Part shown: piece after piece, positions 11,445 through 20,856 of the stretch
Layout of the letters: each line of letters opens with the position of its first letter
Numbering within the stretch: the first letter of the stretch is position 1
DNA from: Pholiota molesta
Taxonomy: Eukaryota > Basidiomycota > Agaricomycetes > Agaricales > Strophariaceae
Length of the DNA stretch: 64,000 bases
Reading direction: 5' to 3'
Assembly (NCBI GenBank): GCA_014925825.1
Contig: JACGCK010000001.1
Location: 1,364,001-1,428,000, forward strand
Notes under the pieces: generated by a model
The model's database searches: none
What the model was told of the DNA's origin: nothing
What the model saw: the letters and a program-made list of their open reading frames with translations, nothing else
Translations under genes and position numbers: made by a program

Positions 11445-13042
11445 TCAATGGACATGTTCAATATTGACAGGAGACACCCGAGGTGAAGTAAGGCCATCAG
11501 CAAAATCCAGGTCTACGTGATCAAATGTAGTGTCTTGATCTAGAGAAGCCTCATACTCTTCAACAGTGAGAGACCTCGTCTTTTTCGGCTTAGGTTCACC
11601 TTCCGAGGTTGAACTGACCAATTCTTCGGCTATTGTGATGATTGGTTCTCCCTGTTCACTTGACCCTAGTTCTGGCTGACTTGATTCGGATATTTGTTTG
11701 CGTAGTTCAAGAATAGTTTTGCAATGAACTTCCGATCGCTTTCCCCACTCGTTGACCTGTGGTCTAAATTCTGCATATAGCTCCAAGCTTTGTTATTAAG
11801 CTCTTGGGGGCTATAGCTTTCAGCTAAAAGTCTAAGAGCTCCAACAAAATGTGGTGCTGTTTGACGAAATGAGCGCGATATATATGAGAATGCCTCCGTG
11901 GGAGGTACAGGTTTCCCATTGTTCAATGCGCGCCATTGTCCTGTCTGAGTATGATATAGAGGTCTAAATATTTATATTATCAGAACAGCCTTATAGATTA
12001 TCATAGGAATAAACTCACATTCTGTACAGTACAACAGAGTCAAATAAGCATTCCGTAAGAGCATTCTGGCAAAGCACTGACCGGCGTCCCATTAGTTCAA
12101 CGTAAGGTTGTGAACCGCCCTTTTGCCCATCTGAATCTCGGATTTTTCCTTTATCAAATATCCCCAGGGAAACACCTTTACTTATCGCATTCATTTCGGT
12201 GTAAACTGAGGCTATGAACATTCATCACTTAAGCTATACCATCAACAGAGAAATATTTAAGTTGATGACGGACCAATACTGAGCGCCTCCTCTTTCGAGA
12301 AGTGCAAACGTTCAGCCACTAACATGGCCCATGTCATCATCACAGGCGCACGATTAATTACAGCGGATTTGGTTTTCAATATCTAAAATTTCACGTCATC
12401 AATATGGGTTTTTGTGTTCATTCAAAGCTTGTGCGTACTTCTTCGTCGAGAATCTCGTTGAACCCAAACGAGGTAGAATTCGCAGTCTCTTCTGAGTCCT
12501 CAGGACCTTCGGGAAGATATCCAATGCTATTATCCGGGCGTTTACGTTTACGAGGCGGTGACTGGGGAGTATTCAGTGTTATATGGAGGGCACATTTTGA
12601 CAGAACAATTTGGACACACGTGTGAGTTTGTAACCGAAGGTCCTGCTGAGGCAGAAAGCTTCGGAGCAGAGGGAGATAATATCTGATAATGAGACGTTGC
12701 TGCAGGAGATATCTTTACTGTCTTCCGTGTTACACCTTGAGAAGTGTAGCCTGCTTTTTTCAGGGCAGTCATCGCAAGTTTGCGCTCCTCTTTGGAGTCT
12801 ACACCCAATGAGCTGAGTGTTACATCGTCGAGTCGAGTAAGTGCAGCAGGGGTATTATATTCCTTGTAACTGTTTGCATTAAGTTGGAATTTGAATTGTT
12901 AGCTATTGTCAACAGGTCTGGTGAAAATGTACTTAGAAACGAACACTTTTCCAGCGATAGCTATAGCTTTGGGCATAGGCACTCCATTTGAGGCGAGTAA
13001 TTTCAAGAATTTGGGCAGTGGTACCTTCTCCTCTGTGTTCAT
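11445..13042 (-). CDS. Conserved basidiomycete protein of unknown function (one apparent frameshift)
   Basis: I do not recognise a named family. Exons 13042-12933, 12869-12620, 12561-12439, 12382-12274, 12211-12082, 11963-11445; about 413 residues. The N terminus (LPKFLKLLASNGVPMPKAIAIAG...LTRLDDVTLSSLGV) resembles a SAM-like helical module in hydrophobic pattern. A basic patch PPRKRKRP could be a nuclear localisation signal. The central part (MMTWAMLVAERLHFSKEEAL, QPYVELMGRR, LYHTQTGQWRALNNGKPVPP, FRQTAPHFVGALRLLAESYS) looks like a conserved globular domain. The C terminus is acidic and Ser-rich. One base is missing near 11783-11784 (TGGAG for TGGGAG) before LYAEFRPQVNEWG. Intron 5 could instead begin at 12018, adding 21 residues. 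Divergent from the DUF262 gene across 160 bp. Confidence 0.7.
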
Positions 13043-13202
13043 GAGAGCTTATGGCCAAGGTCTTAGGTTCAGCAGTATTTGTCCCTACAAACAACACATG
13101 AAGTACTTATTAATCCTAATTTGTCAACAAACCAAACAAAAGCCTCAGCTTCAACCTCCATCTTTTGCAACTTTCCCATCTTTGTCCACCCACGCATTTC
13201 TA

Positions 13203-14948
13203 ATGATGAATCAGACGGACGTCGACAAAACCGACCTTGAAATCGACGAATTGCAAGATGACGATTACGAAGACGAGGAGGATCAAAGCAGCGAAATATA
13301 CGACACTGCATTGAATCCCAATACTGCACGAATGCTCACAACACATGAGTTACATTGTAAGTAATACTTTCATTTCACCTCATCAATTGATAAGATATCT
13401 TGTCTTGTAGTGATGATACATAATGGGGCCATTGATTTAAATCCTGTCTATCAAAGAGGTATATATTTTCCTGGGGCAAAAAGAGTGCTTAATTAAATTG
13501 GAGAAAGATGTTGTATGGACCGAAGCAAAACAAGTCGGGCTCATTGATTCTCTCTTCCGTAATTTCTTCATTCCCCCAGTTATTTTCGCTGTTCATAAAA
13601 ATAATGAGGGAGATGAAACCCGTATATGCGTTGATGGCAAGCAAGTGAGCCCAAATAATATCGCCTACAAGATACCACTCTGATCTTTCCATAACAGCGT
13701 TTGACTTCGATACAGAGATTTTTTGATGGATTGGTGAGCCCACCTTGTTGTTTATTTATCATACAGTTTTGAAGTTGATTTGTTGCCAGATACCTCGTGA
13801 GTTCGGGTTTATTTTAGATCAACTCTGGGTCTTGAACGACTACGACAGACAAAAATACGAGAACAAAGAAGAGTTACTGGTACACGATGCCTGAAAACAG
13901 CAAAAATATAAAGACAGAACTTCCGGAAAAATACAAGGATGAATTTAGGAGCAAAGTCATCACTGTCGGTGAGCTGTGGTTCAACCCCACGACTGACCCT
14001 TCCACTCATTCGCATTACAGTGGAATATTTTGGGCTTACCCCCGGCTCAGAACGTGAGATATTCCAGAGGGTTCAATTGGGTATGAGCCTCACAGCTGCA
14101 GGTCAGTAACATTATATGAGTTGTTCCCATTTCTCATACTTGCATGTTGGTTATCAGAGAAACTGCAAGCTATTGCATCACCGTGGGCTCAGTCAGTCTC
14201 AAATACTTTCCTTGATTCCTTGTACAACTCTTACTTAGCCCTTCTTCTAGATGGATTTCAAGTCTGGAAGAGCGACATGTCACCATTGACGAAGGTCTAT
14301 CTGCAAAGCTTGTTTGGGATGTTAGTAGAGGTCGAGATTTCCAGAATATCGCTCACATGGTATTCTGCTGCGATGGCGTGCCGAAAAATGAGTGTCTCCC
14401 AACCGCTCAAAAGATAGAAAAATGGATCTCTCGAGAAGATAACCCTCCCCAGCAATTTAAAGAGGACATCGAAAATGTGCTCCGTGGACTATGGGTTATT
14501 GCATCAACTCCAGGCCTTGATGACGGGTTCGTGAAAATCCCACAACGAGTTGCCCCTGTAGAGTTTGTCTTTATTGGTATGTCTTCTGCCTATCATTTTC
14601 ATCCAGTCAGCACACTAGACTCTTGTCGCAGGTGTTCTATTATATGTCCTGCGCAGAGAATCGCGAGAAGTACAAGGCAAGGCCATCTATATCCTTCGGC
14701 ATACCGTTCGCACAGAGTTCAAAGATATACGCAACAATACCACTGTCGGCAAGGCTCTATGGAGTTACATTCGTTCCCTTGAACGAAATCCAACAAGATG
14801 GCTGATATCTGGAGCCGAAGAACAGACAAAAGGAAAGAGGAAGAAAAGGATTGAGGCCGAGGATGGTGATGACGAATTTAGGCCTGACCCCGTCAAATCA
14901 ATAGGGAAGCCGGTGAAAACGCGAGCTAAGAAAATCAAGGCTTCTTAG
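13203..14948 (+). CDS. DUF262 (GmrSD N-terminal-like) domain protein
   Basis: Ten exons: 13203-13356, 13411-13458, 13508-13644, 13698-13733, 13790-13796, 13849-13968, 14021-14101, 14158-14191, 14251-14576, 14632-14948; about 419 residues. After an acidic N terminus comes a DUF262 fold: NGAIDLNPVYQRDVVWTEAK, IDSLFRNFFIPPVIF, and the hallmark DGKQR (residues 110-114, formed across an intron), followed by LTSIQRFFDGL. In bacteria DUF262 domains with DGQQR-type motifs bind and hydrolyse NTP in GmrSD and ParB-like proteins; the fungal function is unknown. The C terminus is basic (KGKRKKR, KTRAKKIKAS) and may be nuclear. Exon 5 is a 7-nt microexon whose inclusion gives GLIPHKNTRTK. An alternative upstream ATG at 13098 is in frame but adds non-conserved sequence. 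Confidence 0.82.
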
Positions 14949-15098
14949 ATTCACACTGATTGGGTCCTTGTTCCGTTTCACTATTTCGAGTTCCCAAAAT
15001 CTCACATTACTACCTAGATTCAGCCTTTTTGATATATATAATACATATGGGACGTACGCATGAACACTGATAGTATGGCGCGAAAAATATTGCACATG

Positions 15099-16509
15099 CT
15101 ACCCATTATATTGCGCTCGAGCTGTATAGCGCACGCCACCAGATTCGGTAACAGTTCTACAGTACTTTAGTAATAGTTTGTCGCGCTCTTTGGAATTAAC
15201 TGCAATGTCGGACAGGAAAGGAGAAATATCTTCGCCTTTCCACTTCTTGCGGGTAAGGAAGAGATCCGAGAAACGAGCGGCGGGATCAACTGGTAAATCC
15301 GAGGCTGGGAAGTATTTCAGTGTTAGATTATCGCCATAGTTGATTGTCTCTGATTCAATGTAATTTCCCTGTGAGTGAAAAATGATAAATATTGATGTGT
15401 GGAGACAGTAATAACTCGTGTGTTTACCTCGAGAAGCCCGATTGATACCAGAGACTCGAAAGTATCGCCGACTTGAGTTTTCCATCTCAATAACAGGTCA
15501 CCTTGGGAGATAGGATCGTGCTGACCGGAAGAGATTAGCAAAGAAATTGATTCACGAAGTATGCCAGTTTACTCTGTGGTTTCGCAGAATCCCCAACCCC
15601 AGTTCTCTTACAACTGACCCAACATCCATCTTCCACCGGCCATCTTTCAATTCGCCAAACCAAGCCATGATCTGGGTGGAAACTGCCCGCGGCACCTCGT
15701 GCCCATCTGCAAGCACCGAGGAAAGTTGTTCAACAGATACAGAGGTATATTTCATTGATAGCGAGATGAGAAGGTTGAGGATCAGTTCTAACAGGCGATT
15801 GAGGTATTCTGGTTTTATTGGCCGTAGCTCATCTGTACGTGTAATCAATATCGGAAACGCGGTGTATATGCAGGATGACGCACTATTGATAATGAGAATC
15901 CGGCGATCTTTCAGCCCTTTGTCTAGTTCTGCGTCACTGGCTTGGATTTCTGCTCGAGCGTCATCATAGGTATAGTGAATCTGCTACACGAAGGGTTGGC
16001 CATCCAATGAAGAAATTAAGAGGCACGAAAAGACATACCGTGCCGTCCTCCTCGTATATATCGTCCTCACTCGAATCATCATATTGCCTCTCGCGTAAGA
16101 GCCCTGTTAATTTGTGCATTTTGGGCACAGCGGGTATTAACTCCATGATTTCGCTGACTTGATCACGGATGGCGAGCGCGTCGTTTGCGAAGTTAGAGGC
16201 ATAATCATCTTGAACGGGGGTTACCACGAGGATTGTATTAGATAGTCCTATTGAGCGCATTGCAAATGTCTTGTCGCCCGTGCAAAGGACAGCATCTTCG
16301 TTGGGTTGCCCTTTGATAGTGAGGCTTTATGACAAAGGTAAGCATCTCGCGTACATCATAGCGCTTGAAGGCGGACGATACCTTATGTCTTCCTCATTAT
16401 TGATCGCGTTCTCTATCAGCGCAGTGAGGTCTGGTGGTAGTTCTACAAGTTTGAATGAATCAGCCTCGTTAGAAGAGAAAGGAGAGAAGTTGAGATCATA
16501 TTCTGGCAT
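15099..16509 (-). CDS. DCC1: Sister chromatid cohesion protein DCC1
   Basis: Subunit of the Ctf18-Dcc1-Ctf8 replication factor C variant that loads PCNA and supports cohesion. Exons 16509-16382, 16324-16039, 15980-15573, 15520-15428, 15368-15099; about 394 residues, usual for DCC1. Recognised by the N-terminal FKLVELPPDLTALIE, the LTIKGQPNEDAVLCTGDKTF strand region, TGLLRERQYDDSSEDD, and the C-terminal winged-helix part with DTFESLVSIGLLEGNYI and LKYFPASDLPVDPAARF. The internal ATG at 16509 is the first in frame. No frame problem was found. Confidence 0.85.
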
Positions 16510-16918
16510 TGAAAGTCGCAATAGAGGTCCCCTTGTGCATCGGCAGGTCGGCTTCTTCTGATCATTGGCTTATGTAATGGCGCGATTAACGCCTAAAAAT
16601 TTATTTGCACACATCAGGCTTCCTCGCGATAAGTACGAGAGGCTGGCTGCGGCTGGTTTTAGGAGCCTGCGCTACATAAGTATCAAGTCCACAATCAATA
16701 GATACTTCAACTTTATGAGGGTTCAAACATTCAAAGAAAACTTGGGTCAAAATGTATACAAGAGGTCTTCTCTCTAATTATAAGCTTATGTTAAACACTT
16801 TTCTTCCTTCCACATAATTTCCCATCCTCGTATTGATAAGAGAGGTAAAAAGTATGTTCCAAGAGAATGAGAATGCTGGTTGAAAAAAGACACCATTGCA
16901 CGAGTCCAGAAACATAGT
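16510..16918. other. Intergenic: DCC1 promoter and glutamine synthetase 3' region
   Basis: Both flanking genes are on the minus strand. Only short incidental ORFs occur. I see no gene or clear regulatory motif. Confidence 0.5.
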
Positions 16919-18208
16919 TTACGCATTGAGGAGGGTAGTTTCTACCATGATGCCTGTAACTCGGTAGGGGTCTGGGTAGCGACATGGTCAGTAAAATGAG
17001 ACGACTTCTTTGGGGAAACCTGATACATACCAATGTTGGAAGCAGGACGCCTGTCCTCGAGATAACCGTAACCTTGGGCAGCAACGTGTCTAGGCACACG
17101 AATTGAAGCACCACGGTTGGCAACACCAGAGCTGAAGGCACTGATGTGGCCGGTTTCGTGACGACCAGTCAGACGAAGGTCGTTGTCCTCACCATACACA
17201 GCAATGTGCTCGTCGTGCCTTTTGCTAAGCTTCTCAATGGCTTCTTCGATGAACTTCATGCCTCCAGGTTCTCGCATGGACTTTGTGCTATAGTTGGTGT
17301 GGCAACCAGCACCGTTCCAGTCACCCTGAAGGGGTTTGGGGTGGAAGGAAACCTTGATACCCCACTGCTCTGCAATGCGAACTAGGAGGTAGCGTGCCAT
17401 CCAGAGGTGGTCACCCATGGAGATACCCTCACAAGGGCCGACCTGGAATTCCCACTGGGAGGGCATAACCTCAGCGTTGATGCCGCTGATGTTGATGCCA
17501 GCATAAAGGCAAGCTCGGTAGTGGGCCTCGATAAGATCACGAGCGAAAACTTTGCCGGTGCCTGATGATCCAAGGTTAGATTAGATATCGATTAAAATAT
17601 GACTCATTCAAGATCAAGACACATACCAGCACCACAGTAGTAGGGACCTTGGGGTCCGGGGAAACCACCTTTGGGCCAACCGAAGGGCGTGCCATCGGCG
17701 TCGAAAAGAGTGTACTCCTGCTCGAGACCGAACCAGGGGACCTCGTCCTTGGCCTGTTCCATGACCTTGGCGGCATGGTGGCGGAAGTTGGTCCTGTTAG
17801 GCGTGCCGTCGTTGTTGTAGGTTTCGGCCAAGACGAGGATGTTGTCGCCTCCACGGAAGGGATCCTTGAAGATAGCAGCCGGGCGGAGGTAGACATCCGA
17901 GTCATTTCCAGGTGCTTGGTTGGTGGAAGACCCATCGAAGTCCCAGATGCGAAGTTGACCGATGTCGGTCACCTTCTTGCTGACGGTCTGCAGAAGGAAA
18001 TGTTGGCAAGCGGAAGGCGGGGAATGGCACATGACTCACAGTAGTCTTTGAGCGAAGACCACCGTCACCGTCGATCCAGACATCTAGAAAGCGGTCAGTC
18101 GTGGAGGAGGTGGTCGAGGAAGGTAGACAAACATTCTGCCTGGACCTTGTCGCCTTGGGGAAGGGCGAGGAATGGGGCAAGCAGGTCGTTGTGGTATAAC
18201 TGGGCCAT
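16919..18208 (-). CDS. Glutamine synthetase
   Basis: Cytosolic type II glutamine synthetase, making glutamine from glutamate, ammonia and ATP. Exons 18208-18133, 18083-18040, 17987-17627, 17561-17031, 16971-16919; about 354 residues, the usual eukaryotic length. Motifs in order: [40 protein letters not shown] (metal-binding Glu), [47 protein letters not shown] and IRVPR (nucleotide and metal sites). The C terminus [16 protein letters not shown] follows the last intron. Its frame is intact throughout. Confidence 0.97.
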
Positions 18209-18649
18209 GGTGTAAAGAAAAGGGTGGTGTGGAGAAAAGACTATTATAGCAGAACCACTTATTTGACGGAAAGCGCCTGTTGTTCACTATTTGTCCCGCA
18301 GCTTGTGATTGGACGATAAGCCGCAAGCCGGCGACGAGCGCGATCTCATCTGCCTCGGCTCCTGCCCAGCCCCTCCCGCCCCAACGTCAACGCACACAGC
18401 GAGCAGCCCGCTGTCCACCTCCAGGGCAGACCACTGAAATTTTCACCTCGGCTCTTCGCCCCGATCATGTCAGCGTGACCAGTAGATTCTTCGGAATTGT
18501 ATGTACTGTTTCACACTATTGTGCGGCCCCCCGCAGTTCATCCGAAGTAGTCACCTTTCCCGCCTCCAAACGCGCCGCTAGCCAGCTATGCCATCGGACC
18601 TTGAAACAAGATTACACATGTTCTACTCATTTAAACTCTAGGAAGGCTT
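18209..18649. other. Intergenic: glutamine synthetase promoter and AP-1 sigma 3' region
   Basis: No gene seen. On the minus strand, in the orientation of the glutamine synthetase gene, a CCAAT pentamer lies at 18308-18312, about 100 bp before the start codon; a GATAAG hexamer lies on the plus strand at 18315-18320. Confidence 0.5.
18308..18320 (-). promoter_or_regulatory. CCAAT box adjoining a GATA hexamer upstream of glutamine synthetase
   Basis: CCAAT (minus strand, 18308-18312) and GATAAG (plus strand, 18315-18320) sit side by side about 100 bp upstream of the start codon. GATA factors control nitrogen genes in fungi, so the site is plausible, but a single hexamer is weak evidence. Confidence 0.35.
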
Positions 18650-19475
18650 CTAACCGCTTCGTGATCCCAGTCGTGCCATGACATCCTCTGCATTCTCCTG
18701 CTCTTCTACGCTGTCAGACTGTGTAACCTGTGCGCTGTATTAGCACTGCAAATGACTACATTTAACCAACTCACAACTCGGAGCACCGATTTCTTGGAGG
18801 ATTCTTGCAGCTCTCCAGCAATGATCAGCTCATCCAAAATCTGCCATCTATAGGTCAGTATGGACGTCGCGAAGTGATAGACAGTGAGAATGCCACAGAC
18901 TGCGTATGCTTTTTGGAAGTTGAATATGCTGTCAAGACCGTCAGCTGATCGTTCGGTATGGAATCTAGGCTTCACTTACAGGTCGAGTTCACATACCTGA
19001 GCATGAATCGCCTGAATCAATCATGGTCATAATTAACAGCATCACAGCCCACTCACGTTCCCGAAGTATCGATCCAGAACCTCCACATATCGATGAATAA
19101 TCTCCAGTGTCACCAGCTCATTGTCCGACGATCCAATGCCACAGACGAAGAACAGAGATGCATATCGTCGGTAGACGACCTTGGTATCTGTACAATAGGA
19201 ACCAATATATAAGCACAGTCATAAATCTCATCTGCACTGCAGCAGCACACCCTTGTATTCGAGGAAATTACACATTCTTGTCCGTCGCGCGAGCACCAGC
19301 TGAGTGACGTCCTTGACGATTTTTGCTTTCGCCTTGGGCGCCATCGTTGTAAACCATTTGGCGAGGCGCACTTTCCCTAACGAATCGAATAAATGCCAGT
19401 CCGATTGAATCCTTGCAGAAAAGATGAACTTCGAAACAAACCTTGTCGGGAAACGAGAAGGATGTAGTTGATCAT
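18650..19475 (-). CDS. APS1: AP-1 clathrin adaptor complex subunit sigma
   Basis: Small subunit of the AP-1 adaptor that sorts cargo at the trans-Golgi and endosomes. Seven exons: 19475-19442, 19376-19251, 19187-19057, 18996-18980, 18928-18901, 18840-18775, 18727-18650; about 159 residues, standard for sigma-1. The longin-type fold is seen in [91 protein letters not shown] and the tail [16 protein letters not shown]. Exon 4 is a 17-nt microexon and exon 5 is 28 nt. Sigma-1 rather than sigma-2 is inferred from overall wording of the conserved blocks. Confidence 0.9.
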
Positions 19476-19591
19476 TATGAGCCACCCCTGCCAAGCAAGC
19501 ATCGCTGACACTTGTCACAGAATGTCTGCACAGCCACAGACCGGGCCGACCGGGAGATCTGGCCCTCCTCCGTTCCCGCTTTGAACTGTGC

Positions 19592-19624
19592 AGTCTGCGC
19601 CAAGTCTGCGCTGAGTCTGCGACA
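19592..19624 (+). repeat. Three tandem 11-bp repeats (AGTCTGCG plus three bases)
   Basis: AGTCTGCGCCA, AGTCTGCGCTG and AGTCTGCGACA follow each other without gap at 19592, 19603 and 19614. The 8-bp core is identical in all three. The 11-bp spacing is close to one helical turn. They lie 117-149 bp upstream of the AP-1 sigma start codon. Confidence 0.75.
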
Positions 19625-19766
19625 ACTTGGGAGGTTGCCCTCGACCACTCTCGAATCGGTGCGAACAGCGGATATCATGCAAGCTCCTTTTCTGCTCACT
19701 CCAAGCAAAACTTATGTCATAGCAATGCAAACGGTTGACCCACACTGAGTGAGCCTTCGAAGCTTA

Positions 19767-19783
19767 GCGAGTCAGCGACTCGC
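19767..19783. promoter_or_regulatory. Inverted repeat GCGAGTC-agc-GACTCGC
   Basis: A perfect 7-bp inverted repeat with a 3-bp spacer. It contains TGACTC on the minus strand, the core bound by AP-1/Gcn4-type bZIP factors. It lies about 290 bp upstream of AP-1 sigma. Function is not shown. Confidence 0.4.
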
Positions 19784-20856
19784 CCTGCCGAGTCCCGACG
19801 TCATACTTTATTCACAATGGGACACTTTCTCCACCTTGTATTCACCAATCTTTACTAGGCCTAGCAACAATAAACCTGCAGGGGGATGTAGGCGCCTCAT
19901 AGACCTCATTCAAGGACTTCGCTTTACAAGTCCTCTTTTGGGACTGACAAGATAGATAACATTCAGCCCAGATGATTATGTTTCAAATACTTATGTAGGT
20001 TTTGTTATCTTTTCGATTGGGGTGGTGCGCAAGCATGCAGAACGAGGCATTCTGGAACGATAGCGAACAACTTGCGCCGTTCTCGTGATCATCCATATCT
20101 ACGCGTTAGCCACGAGCCACAGCGTCGTAAAGCTTCGTAACTGGTTATTGTATTCATTGTGTATTCACGCCCCAAAAATAGACGGAAGTACCACCAAATA
20201 GATTTCTTTTGGTGTTCACATGCCCAACATCCTCGCTGCTATCTTTCAGCCACCATGATATCGGGTTCGGCTTTTCTGGGCCTCCAATCCAACGCCTCAT
20301 ATTACTTGTTCAGGTCGGAAGCTGTTGCAGCGGTATTGCGACATCAAAATTGTTATCTCTTAGGCAAATGTTGCCCTCTTCTGGAATTCAATATGGTCGA
20401 TGAAATCATTATCTTGCAGCGACAGCTTGACAGATGATTACCCTTGACGTCTCGGACCTTGAGCTCTTTATAATATCAGGTGTTGGACCTTGTTGCTCGC
20501 AAGTCATGATGACCAGCGAGTGGAAATCTTACCGAAGGGAAAATGAGAACAAAAGTCCAGCGGAATTGAAGCTTTGAAGGAATGGCTGATATTGCAATTT
20601 GATGTTCGGATTTTCGGTCCATTTCATCGGTCTTGCCCACATACGCTGCAAGCACGCAATCAAATAGGATATCATGGCAGATATGCAGCATTGAAAGTTC
20701 CTAAGTTCCTTCCTTTCCTGCGCAAGGAGTTCTTGCTATTTCATGCATATTGAGATATTAGCCAAAAGATCAAGAAAGAACAGATATACAGATGTTACAA
20801 CGGATGGCGAATGGTCGTAAGTATATGCCTCATGGGTATATGAAGTACTTGCAGGA

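Larger units (their letters stand above)
19476..20856. other. 1.4-kb region without a supported gene
   Basis: Upstream of AP-1 sigma and downstream of the RNA-dependent RNA polymerase gene. ORFs of up to about 90 codons on both strands lack protein character and splice into nothing recognisable. It holds the three tandem 11-mers and the inverted repeat listed separately. I see no transposon ends or reverse transcriptase remnants. Confidence 0.5.

Noticed and set aside
12019..12081. Extra coding segment SVLCQNALTECLFDSVVLYRI in the unknown gene
   Set aside because: It is open and in phase, but skipping it with the common donor GTCAGT gives a smoother conserved reading (GRRPLYHTQTGQW). Kept as an alternative only.
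20159..20437. 92-codon ORF in the gap upstream of AP-1 sigma
   Set aside because: No domain, no splice partners, and composition like random sequence.
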